Assembly (NCBI GenBank): GCA_030433805.1
Contig: JARUXA010000018.1
Coordinates: forward strand, 44,606 to 108,605
Length of the DNA stretch: 64,000 nt
Direction of reading: 5' to 3'
From: Sphingomonas sp. PsM26
Lineage (GTDB): Bacteria > Pseudomonadota > Alphaproteobacteria > Sphingomonadales > Sphingomonadaceae
Under the pieces are notes generated by a model. It saw only the letters and a program-made list of their open reading frames with translations, was not told the origin of the DNA and did no database searches. Shown here one piece after another: positions 8,725 to 15,861 of the stretch; positions within the stretch are counted from its first letter, which is position 1; every line of letters begins with the position of its first letter. Made by a program: the position numbers and the translations under genes.

Positions 8725-9633
8725 TCAGTCGATGCGGAGCCCGGTGCTCAACACCTCGAGCACCGCATCGACCTTCGGGCTGAGCTGGCGGCTACGCTGC
8801 CAGACGAGGTGGAGCGGCAGCCCTTCGGTCGCCTGGTCGGGCAGGACCTCCACCAGATCTCCCCGCGCGAGTTCGTCCGCGATCAGCCAGGTTGCGAGTT
8901 GCGCAATCCCGAACCCCGCCTTGACCGCCTCGACCTGCGCCTCCGCACTGCCGAGCACGATCCGCGGCTCCATCGTGCGGTGTTCCACCCCGCCCGCACC
9001 GTCCGCGAACCGCCACGCGATCGTGCTGCCATCCGCACGACCGTAGAGGATGCAATCGCGCGCCATCACCTCCTCGACCGTTAGGGGCACGCCATGGCGC
9101 GCAAGATAGGCGGGTGACGCACAGACGATCACGCGCTCCGTCCCGAGATAGCGATGCCCCAGCGCATCCGGCCATGCCGCCATCGTCCCGATCCGCACCG
9201 CAACGTCGATCCCTTCCTCGACGATATCGACCAGCCGATCGGTAAAGGTGATGTGCGGCCGCACGTTCGGATTACGCTCGGCAAAACCTAGCAACAGCGG
9301 CATCGCGCGCATCCGCCCGAACGCGATCGGCACGTCGACCTTGATCCGCCCGACCACTTCGGACCGATGCGACGCCAGCACCGCCTCCGCCTCGACCAGT
9401 TCCGCCAGCACGCGGACGCACGTTTCGTAGAACGCTGCCCCCGCCTCGGTCAGCGTCAGCCGCCGCGTGGTCCGGTCGAACAACCGACTGCCAAGCCGAT
9501 TCTCGAGCCGCGCCATCGCCTTGCTGATTGCGGAACTCGACAGGTTGAGCCGCTTGCCCGCGGTGGTGAAACTCCCCGCATCCGCCGCGGTGACAAAGGC
9601 CTCGATGCCCTTCAGGCGTTCCGACGGGATCAT
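8725..9633 (-). CDS. LysR-family transcriptional regulator
   Basis: Encodes 302 residues. The N-terminal winged helix-turn-helix reads LKGIEAFVTAADAGSFTTAG and then LNLSSSAISKAMARLENRLG. A periplasmic-binding-protein-like effector domain follows from about residue 90, in the CrgA/AaeR-like subgroup. It is transcribed divergently from an MFS exporter gene 106 bp away. LysR regulators commonly control the divergent gene and themselves from the shared region, and a TTGTG-N10-CACAA palindrome is present there. The effector is unknown. Confidence 0.92.
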   Translation of the reverse strand: MIPSERLKGIEAFVTAADAGSFTTAGKRLNLSSSAISKAMARLENRLGSRLFDRTTRRLTLTEAGAAFYETCVRVLAELVEAEAVLASHRSEVVGRIKVDVPIAFGRMRAMPLLLGFAERNPNVRPHITFTDRLVDIVEEGIDVAVRIGTMAAWPDALGHRYLGTERVIVCASPAYLARHGVPLTVEEVMARDCILYGRADGSTIAWRFADGAGGVEHRTMEPRIVLGSAEAQVEAVKAGFGIAQLATWLIADELARGDLVEVLPDQATEGLPLHLVWQRSRQLSPKVDAVLEVLSTGLRID

Positions 9634-9646
9634 GACACGCTCGCGA

Positions 9647-9666
9647 TTGTGGAATTTCTGTCACAA
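9647..9666. promoter_or_regulatory. Putative LysR-box operator
   Basis: TTGTG at 9647-9651 and CACAA at 9662-9666 form a 5-bp dyad with a 10-base spacer. It lies 13 bp upstream of the LysR start and 73 bp upstream of the divergent MFS start. The form fits the T-N11-A type of LysR binding site. Assigning it to the adjacent regulator is inference from position. Confidence 0.55.
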
Positions 9667-9739
9667 GTTAGGCGAATTCTTGCCGCGTGACGAGACGTTT
9701 CGTCATCCTACATCGGGCAGACCCGCTGGAGAATGCCCG

Positions 9740-10933
9740 ATGCCGTCTGCCACTATCCCTACCGCCCACGCCGGGGCACCACCGCAAACGCGCGGTAACG
9801 GCCTTGCCGTGCTGTTGCTCGCCATCTCGGCGTTCGTGATCGTCACGACCGAGTTCATCATCGTCGGACTGCTGCCGGGGCTCGCGCGCGATCTCGACAT
9901 CTCGGTCGCGGCGGCCGGGCAGCTCGTCACACTCTTCGCGTTCACCGTCATGCTGGCGGGGCCGTTCCTCACCGCGATGCTGTCGCATTTCGAGCGCAAG
10001 CGGCTGTTCGTCGTAATCCTGCTGATCTTCGCAGGGGCCAATGCGCTCGCCGCGGCGGCACCCAATATCTGGATCCTCGGCTTCGCGCGCTTCCTCCCGG
10101 CGCTGGCGCTCCCCGTCTTCTGGGGCACCGCGAGCGAGACCGCAGGGACGCTGGCTGGCCCGGAACGGTCGGGCAAGGCGGTCGCGAACGTCTATCTCGG
10201 GATCTCGGGTGCGATGGTGCTCGGCATTCCGCTTGGCACGCTCGCGTCGGATGCGTTCGGCTGGCGCGGGACGTTCTGGGGGCTGTCGGGGCTGTCGTTG
10301 CTGATGGGCGTCCTGCTGTTCTTCGTCATGCCGACGCTCGCCCGCCCCGCCCGCGTCCGCCTCGCCGAGCAGGCGCGGATCCTCAAGGACCCGTATTTCC
10401 TCGGCAATGTCGTGCTGTCGGTGGTGGTCTTCGCCGCGATGTTCACCGCCTACACCTATCTCGCGGACACGCTGCAGCAGATCGCGCATATCCCGGCGGG
10501 TCAGGTCGGCTGGTGGCTGATGGGGTTCGGGATCGTCGGGCTTGGCGGCAACTGGCTCGGCGGGCAGTTCGTCGGCAAGGGGCCGCTGCTGGTGACCGCT
10601 GTAGCATCGCTGATGCTCGCGGTCGGGATCGCGGCGACCACCGTGTTCGCCGGGTCGCCGGTCTGGCTCGGTGTCGCGCTCGCGGTATGGGGCGTCGCCA
10701 ACACCGCGCTCTACCCGATCTGCCAGGTCCGCGTGATGCAATCCGCGAGCCACGCACAGGCACTGGCAGGCACGCTCAACGTGTCGATGGCGAACGCCGG
10801 GATCGGGCTCGGCGCGATCATCGGCGGGGCGATCATCCTGCATCTGGGCTTGCCGAGCGTCGGCTATGTCGCCGCCGCGATTGCCGTGCTGGCGGTGGTG
10901 CTGACTCCGCTGGTCGCGCGACTGAAGCGCTGA
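9740..10933 (+). CDS. MFS drug/sugar efflux transporter (DHA1, AraJ-like)
   Basis: Encodes 397 residues with about 12 membrane segments. The opening AFVIVTTEFIIVGLLPGLARDL is typical of AraJ/YdhP-type DHA1 exporters. The start at 9740 is preferred over the longer open frame because GGAG lies close upstream and the upstream part overlaps the LysR gene. It is divergent from the LysR regulator and followed by an EthD-like gene, so the three may form a regulated detoxification unit. The substrate is unknown. Confidence 0.88.
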   Translation: MPSATIPTAHAGAPPQTRGNGLAVLLLAISAFVIVTTEFIIVGLLPGLARDLDISVAAAGQLVTLFAFTVMLAGPFLTAMLSHFERKRLFVVILLIFAGANALAAAAPNIWILGFARFLPALALPVFWGTASETAGTLAGPERSGKAVANVYLGISGAMVLGIPLGTLASDAFGWRGTFWGLSGLSLLMGVLLFFVMPTLARPARVRLAEQARILKDPYFLGNVVLSVVVFAAMFTAYTYLADTLQQIAHIPAGQVGWWLMGFGIVGLGGNWLGGQFVGKGPLLVTAVASLMLAVGIAATTVFAGSPVWLGVALAVWGVANTALYPICQVRVMQSASHAQALAGTLNVSMANAGIGLGAIIGGAIILHLGLPSVGYVAAAIAVLAVVLTPLVARLKR

Positions 10934-10942
10934 TCTCGCCTT

Positions 10943-11052
10943 CCTCCCCTCCCTGGAAGGGAGGGGATCGAGGGGTGGGTCGGCCCGCAAGTCGAACACA
11001 CGGCCAGCCTCACACCGACCCACCCCCGACCCCTCCCTTTCAGGGAGGGGAG
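10943..11052. repeat. Long imperfect inverted repeat (REP/MITE-like)
   Basis: A left arm at 10943-10983 and a right arm at 11014-11052 are nearly reverse complements, each with an inner small hairpin (CCCTCCCT with AGGGAGGG). The element fills the gap between the MFS exporter and the EthD-like gene. Elements of this look are frequent between genes in sphingomonad genomes. It may end or attenuate transcription. Confidence 0.75.
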
Positions 11053-11122
11053 AAACGGGCCCTTGCAGCCCCAAACACCCTTCCCGCGTTGACCATCGAC
11101 GCTGCGCTTAAGGAGCATCCGA

Positions 11123-12034
11123 ATGCCCAAGGTATCCACCGATCACGACTACGCCGCCCGCGATGAGAGTATCGCGATCAACACCTACACCACCGTCCTG
11201 CGCCGCCCGCGCGTGCCGCACGCGCTGTTCGCGACCTATTGGCGCGACGTCCACGGCCCGTTGTGCTCGCGCGTTCCGGGGCTTGGCTGGTACGTCCAGA
11301 CCCATTTCGACCGCGCGCAGGACGCGCATCTGTGGCCATCCGTGGAAGGGATTACCCCCTTCCCCGACTACGAACTCGATGGCGGCGTGGAAATCGGTTT
11401 CGCCTCCGCCGAGGATCAGTCGACGTTCAACGATGCCAGTTCGATCCTGTTCGCAGACGAGCAGAACATGTTCGCCGCGACGGTCGCTTATGCGCTGCCG
11501 CAAGGATCGCGCACGCTGGTCGACCGCATTCCCGACCCGATCCCCAATGCGGATGACGGGTTCGACCGGATCCACGTCCACCTCGGTGCAGCGACCGATG
11601 ACCTCGACGCGTTCGGCACCTTCCTGACCGATTTCGCAGAGAAGCTCGCGGCAGAACCGGCGGTGCTCAAGGTCCGGCTTCACCTGCCCGAACGCTACGA
11701 CAATGCGAAGCCCGCACCGCCCGCGCCCAACGTCGACCACCGCGTTCCCCCCGAACGCGCCGCGATCGGCATTCTGGAACTCGCGTTCGAATCCCCGCTG
11801 ACTCGCCGTGCGTTCCTCGAAAGCGATGCGTTCGCGGCGATCGCGCAAGGGCAGCAGCATGTCCGCCACGCCACTGCCTTCGCGGTCAGCGGGGTCTATA
11901 CCTATGTCCGCGACAAGACGCTGACGCTCGCCGGACTGCGCGGCAGCCGCCCGGCGCAACTGATCGAGCGGCTCGGCGCGAACAACCAGGCCGCGGACGA
12001 CGTTCGCCAGTTGATTTTGACCGGCCAACTCTGA
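11123..12034 (+). CDS. EthD-domain-like protein, tandem ferredoxin-like barrel
   Basis: Encodes 303 residues. The motif FATYWRDVHGPL near residue 36 is the EthD signature (Trp-Arg-x-x-His-Gly-Pro), which marks a dimeric alpha/beta-barrel fold. A second region from about residue 150 (FDRIHVHLGAATDDLDAF) looks like a second, diverged copy, so one chain may form the barrel that others build as dimers. EthD-type proteins occur in degradation and polyketide pathways, but their reactions vary. The start is supported by AAGGAG 7 bases upstream. It follows the MFS exporter across the inverted repeat. Confidence 0.75.
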   Translation: MPKVSTDHDYAARDESIAINTYTTVLRRPRVPHALFATYWRDVHGPLCSRVPGLGWYVQTHFDRAQDAHLWPSVEGITPFPDYELDGGVEIGFASAEDQSTFNDASSILFADEQNMFAATVAYALPQGSRTLVDRIPDPIPNADDGFDRIHVHLGAATDDLDAFGTFLTDFAEKLAAEPAVLKVRLHLPERYDNAKPAPPAPNVDHRVPPERAAIGILELAFESPLTRRAFLESDAFAAIAQGQQHVRHATAFAVSGVYTYVRDKTLTLAGLRGSRPAQLIERLGANNQAADDVRQLILTGQL

Positions 12035-12084
12035 ACGGATCGCGGCCCTCCGTCCCGACCCGTTCGGGACGGAGGGCGCGGCGA

Positions 12085-12900
12085 TCAGGCCGCGCGCGCC
12101 TCGACCCGTGGCAGGAACAGATAGCCGCGGTTGCGCACGGTGCGGATGATCTCGTCGCCGCCGTTGACCGCCAGCTTGCGGCGCAAGCGGCTGACATGGA
12201 CGTCGATCGTCCGGTCGTTGCAGCTGGGCACGTCGCGTCCGGTCAGATCCGCCAGATCCTCGCGCGAATGGACGATCTGCGGATCGCGCAGGAAGATGGC
12301 GAGCATCCGATATTCGGTTTCGGTAACCGCGACGATCACCCCGTCGGGCGCGGTGAGCTTGCGGCGGCGCGCATCGAAACTCCAGCCGGCGAACGCATAG
12401 CAATCGGTCGGTGCAGCGCCGGCGTTGCCGATCCCGGTCGTCGTCCCGCGCGCCGCAGTCGACGCGCGACGCCGCAGGACCGAGCGGATCCGCGCCATGA
12501 TCTCGCGCGGGCTCGACGGTTTGAGGATATAGTCGTCGGCGCCCATTTCCAGTGCGACGATCCGGTCGATCTCGCTCGAGATCGCGGAGAACATGATGAT
12601 CCCGGGGCCATCCTCGACATGCATCAGCGAGCGCAGGATCGACAGCCCGTCCTCGCCCGGCATCATGATGTCGAGCACGATCAGGTCGCAGTCGCGGCGG
12701 TCCAGCCGGTCGCGCAACGCCGCACCATTCGCCACCGCTTCGGCCCCGAAACCGTTGTCGACCAGGAATTCGGTCAGCAACTCGCGGACGCCGGGATCGT
12801 CGTCGACGATCACGATCCTTGCGCCCGTGGCGGAGGGGATGGCAGCATTGGCGACGCCGGACGACATCGTGTCGCCGCTGGTATGGAATGTCATGGTCAT
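12085..12900 (-). CDS. OmpR/PhoB-family response regulator
   Basis: Encodes 271 residues. The receiver domain spans about 27-142, with acidic residues DDD at 33-35, the phospho-acceptor D77 in LIVLDIMMPGEDG and the Lys of DYILKPSS. The C-terminal winged-helix output domain (about 165-265) has NDRTIDVHVSRLRRKL and ends in IRTVRNRGYLF, typical of OmpR/PhoB. AGGAG lies 4 bases before the ATG, and a second in-frame ATG 6 bases later could also be used. It is divergent from a paralogous regulator that precedes a kinase gene. Confidence 0.92.
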   Translation of the reverse strand: MTMTFHTSGDTMSSGVANAAIPSATGARIVIVDDDPGVRELLTEFLVDNGFGAEAVANGAALRDRLDRRDCDLIVLDIMMPGEDGLSILRSLMHVEDGPGIIMFSAISSEIDRIVALEMGADDYILKPSSPREIMARIRSVLRRRASTAARGTTTGIGNAGAAPTDCYAFAGWSFDARRRKLTAPDGVIVAVTETEYRMLAIFLRDPQIVHSREDLADLTGRDVPSCNDRTIDVHVSRLRRKLAVNGGDEIIRTVRNRGYLFLPRVEARAA

Positions 12901-13083
12901 GCGACTCCTGAAGGAAAGATGCTGCGGCGACGAACTGCACCCTGTCCTTGGCGTGCATTCTTTTCCGGCTTGTTTCCCGCGATGTCGGCGCCGTCACAAA
13001 AGTGTGGCCGAGCGGCATCACCCGACCGCGGCGATCCGCCGATCGGACATATGGCGGACACATCGCAATCGCATCGCACCGCG

Positions 13084-13818
13084 ATGACCACGGCTTTCCA
13101 GACCGCCCCCTCCCCATCGCCGCGCGACGCGCCCACGCTGCTCGTCGTCGACGACGATCACGAGATCCGCACGCTGCTGACCGAAAGCCTCAGCCGCCAC
13201 GGCTACCGCGTCGAAACCGCCTCGAACGCGCAGGAGATGGACGTCGTGCTCGCGCGGCACCCGGTGTCGCTGGTGCTGCTCGACATCATGATGCCGGGCG
13301 AGGACGGCATTTCCGCATGTCGTCGGATCGCACTGCGCGGCGGTCCGCCGATCGTGTTCCTGAGTGCGCTGGGGGACGAACCCGACCGAATCCTCGGCCT
13401 CGAAATGGGGGCGAGCCATTATCTGACCAAACCGTGCAGCGCGCGCGAGATCCTCGCGACCGTCCGCGCCGCACTGCGCGCGCGCGACGAAATCGCCGCA
13501 GAACCGCGCTATTATTGCTTCCTCGACTGGCGAGTCGATTTCGCCGCGCGCGAGTTGCTCGACGGCAGCGGAATGCTGGTCGACCTGACCGACGGCGAAT
13601 TCTCGGTCCTGCGCGCCTTCGTCAAGCGCCCGCGCCGCGTACTGACGCGCGACATCCTGCTGGAGGATGCGCGCGGCCCGGACAGCGACGCCTATGACCG
13701 CGCGATCGACGTCCAGGTCAGCCGCCTGCGTCGCAAACTCCGCGCGCGCGACGACGAGATCATCCGCACGATCCGCAACGAAGGCTATTTCTTCGTGCCG
13801 TCGGTGACGCGCGCATGA
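13084..13818 (+). CDS. OmpR/PhoB-family response regulator
   Basis: Encodes 244 residues. The receiver domain has DDD at 23-25, phospho-acceptor D67 in LVLLDIMMPGEDG and Lys in YLTKPCS. The output domain carries YDRAIDVQVSRLRRKL and ends in IRTIRNEGYFFVPS. It shares the IMMPGEDG core and overall layout with the divergent regulator at 12085-12900, so the two are probably a local duplication. Its last four bases (ATGA) overlap the kinase start, so it is the likely cognate regulator of that kinase. The ATG at 13084 has no clear ribosome-binding site. Confidence 0.9.
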   Translation: MTTAFQTAPSPSPRDAPTLLVVDDDHEIRTLLTESLSRHGYRVETASNAQEMDVVLARHPVSLVLLDIMMPGEDGISACRRIALRGGPPIVFLSALGDEPDRILGLEMGASHYLTKPCSAREILATVRAALRARDEIAAEPRYYCFLDWRVDFAARELLDGSGMLVDLTDGEFSVLRAFVKRPRRVLTRDILLEDARGPDSDAYDRAIDVQVSRLRRKLRARDDEIIRTIRNEGYFFVPSVTRA

Positions 13819-15200
13819 CCGTCCGTGCCGCGGCTGAGCCGCTTGCCTACCCCGCCACCACGCCTGCGAACGCCCAAAAGTCTTGGCCGCTGTTCCTGCG
13901 CATCTTCACGATGATGCTGGCGACCGTGCTGCTCGTGCAGATCCTCAATTTCGGCGCGTTCCTGCTGATGCCGCCGCCATCGCCGACGATCTTCACGACC
14001 AGCCGGATCGCCGCGGTTGCGCGGAGCGGGCGCGATGCCAGCGGGTTGTTGACGGTGCGCATCGCGGATGCGCCGACCATCGCCGTGTCCAACCCGCGCG
14101 ACCTGGCACTGGCGCGCGCGATCGCGTTCGATCTGCGGTTGCCGATCGGATCGGTCGTCGTCCATTCCGGGCAACACAAGGGCCCGACGATCATCGGTGC
14201 CTTCCGCCCGCCGATTCCCCCCGGCATGGTCGGCCCCCGGCTGCGCCAGCGTCGCGCGATGGACGATGCGTTGTTCGGCGATTTCACGGTATCGGTTCGC
14301 CATCCCGATGGCGGCTGGCGGACGATCGAACCGGTCGAGCGCCTGCTCCGGCCGTGGCGGTTGCGCTTTATCCTGTGGTTCGTGCTCGCGGTTCTGGGGA
14401 TCGCGCCGCTTGCGTGGTGGGTCTCGCGCCGGATCGCCAAGCCGATCGCGTTGTTCGCGGGCGCGGCCGACCGGCTCGGGCGCGATCCGCGCGCCGCACC
14501 GCTGACGCTGTCCGGCCCGCCCGAAATCACCGAGGCCGCCGCCGCGTTCAACCAGATGCAGGAACGGCTCAATCGCTATGTCGAGGATCGCACCACGCTG
14601 ATCGCGGCGGTCGCGCACGATTTGCGAACGCCCCTGATGCGCCTGTCGCTGCGGCTCGAAAAGGCGCCCGATGAGATCCGGCTCGCGGGCGAGGAGGACA
14701 TTCGCGAAATGAGCGAGCGGATCGGCGCCGCAATGGCGTTCGTCCGCGAGATGACCCGGCATGTCCGGCGGCAAAGGCTCGACCTGCGCTCGCTCGCCGA
14801 AAGCGTCACGACCGATGCGGCGGATGCCGGGGGCGACGTTACGCTGCTGCCCGGGCCTGCGATCGGGATCGACGGGGACGCTCCGTCGCTCAAGGCATTG
14901 CTGACCAATCTGGTGAGCAATGCGGTGAACTATGCGGGGAATGCGCAAGTCTCGCTCAGCGCCGGCAAGGGCGTCGCGATTATCGAAGTCCGCGATACCG
15001 GCCCGGGCATGGCCCCTGCCGACCTTGCCCGCGCGTTCGAACCCTTCTTCCGAGCCGAACGATCGCGCAACCGCGACACCGGCGGCACCGGGCTCGGCCT
15101 CGCCAGCGTCCGTGCCGTCGCACGCGCGCATGGCGGCGATGCGACGATCGAGAACCACCCGGACGGCGGATTGCTCGCGCGTGTGACGCTGCCGGTGTGA
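13815..15200 (+). CDS. Membrane sensor histidine kinase
   Basis: Encodes 461 residues. The layout is TM1 at about 28-52, a periplasmic sensor of about 130 residues, TM2 at about 184-203, HAMP at about 204-256, and HisKA with the phospho-acceptor H268 in AVAHDLRTPL. A HATPase domain follows, with N-box LVSNAVNYAG, G1 DTGPGM and G2 GTGLGLASV. It resembles EnvZ/RstB-type kinases. It is coupled to the preceding regulator by an ATGA overlap. The periplasmic domain has no feature I can match to a ligand. Confidence 0.92.
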   Translation: MTVRAAAEPLAYPATTPANAQKSWPLFLRIFTMMLATVLLVQILNFGAFLLMPPPSPTIFTTSRIAAVARSGRDASGLLTVRIADAPTIAVSNPRDLALARAIAFDLRLPIGSVVVHSGQHKGPTIIGAFRPPIPPGMVGPRLRQRRAMDDALFGDFTVSVRHPDGGWRTIEPVERLLRPWRLRFILWFVLAVLGIAPLAWWVSRRIAKPIALFAGAADRLGRDPRAAPLTLSGPPEITEAAAAFNQMQERLNRYVEDRTTLIAAVAHDLRTPLMRLSLRLEKAPDEIRLAGEEDIREMSERIGAAMAFVREMTRHVRRQRLDLRSLAESVTTDAADAGGDVTLLPGPAIGIDGDAPSLKALLTNLVSNAVNYAGNAQVSLSAGKGVAIIEVRDTGPGMAPADLARAFEPFFRAERSRNRDTGGTGLGLASVRAVARAHGGDATIENHPDGGLLARVTLPV

Positions 15201-15204
15201 GCCC

Positions 15205-15229
15205 GTTCCCCTGCGCGTGGCAGGGGAAC
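15205..15229. terminator. Hairpin after the histidine kinase gene
   Basis: GTTCCCCTG at 15205-15213 and CAGGGGAAC at 15221-15229 form a perfect 9-bp stem with a 7-base loop, directly after the kinase stop codon. There is no T-run. It lies between the kinase and the convergent small genes, where it could end transcription from both sides. Confidence 0.6.
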
Positions 15230-15238
15230 CGGGGTGGA

Positions 15239-15292
15239 TCAGGGGACGAAGCGCCACCAGTTGTGCGCGGCGAACAGGACGATCCGCAGCAT
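15239..15292 (-). CDS. Possible 17-residue micro-protein
   Basis: The ATG overlaps the stop of the upstream small gene as TGATG, the classic arrangement for termination-reinitiation. The predicted peptide MLRIVLFAAHNWWRFVP is short, hydrophobic and aromatic, and ends at a TGA. A reading frame this short can arise by chance, so the coupling geometry is the only positive evidence. Confidence 0.2.
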   Translation of the reverse strand: MLRIVLFAAHNWWRFVP

Positions 15293-15612
15293 CACTGGAA
15301 CGTCGCCCCGCCCGCCAGCATCTTGGACGCGCTGATCCCCTGCTGTTCGAGGAACTGGTTGAGTCCGGTGACGAGCTCGAGCGCGGCGGTCGTGGTCAAC
15401 GCGACGCGGCCGACGACCACGCGTTCCAGCGCGGGTTGCGGGCGGCTGTGGTCGCACCGCGCGCTCTCCAGCGTCAGGACGATCACGCCCTGCATGTTGG
15501 CGATTCCGGAATAGCCGGTCGCGAAGATCTCGGGCGCGAACGGGTTGTCGACATAGGGCGGCTCCTCGACCTTGGGTTCGGGGACGATCGGGCTCTTGAT
15601 GGCAACGTACAT
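15292..15612 (-). CDS. Small conserved-looking protein of unknown function
   Basis: Encodes 106 residues from an ATG at 15612, with AAAGG 7 bases upstream. There is no signal peptide, membrane segment or cofactor motif. The middle contains NPFAPEIFATGYSGIANMQG and then VIVLTLESARC, which resembles the beta-strand pattern of small proteins of the DUF3467 type; I do not claim membership. It is transcribed towards the kinase gene and divergently from bamA, 249 bp away. Codon use matches the neighbours, which supports a real gene. Confidence 0.6.
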   Translation of the reverse strand: MYVAIKSPIVPEPKVEEPPYVDNPFAPEIFATGYSGIANMQGVIVLTLESARCDHSRPQPALERVVVGRVALTTTAALELVTGLNQFLEQQGISASKMLAGGATFQ

Positions 15613-15861
15613 GGCAGGCCTTTCAAACGCGCGCGCCGGATGGGGGAAACGGTGCGCAGGCCCGTTGGTGCGCCGCGCGAATGTCTGCCGCGTGTCCCGC
15701 GCTTGACCACGCCGACACAGTTGCCGCCGCGTCCCCGGCCAGGGTTGCGCGACATGACGGGGTATGCCCGCACCGACGCATCGCGTGGCGCAGACGTCAC
15801 ATGCGAAAATCCGCCGGACACATGCGCTCCTTAGCTCGCGAAGCTGGTTGGAGATGCAGTA

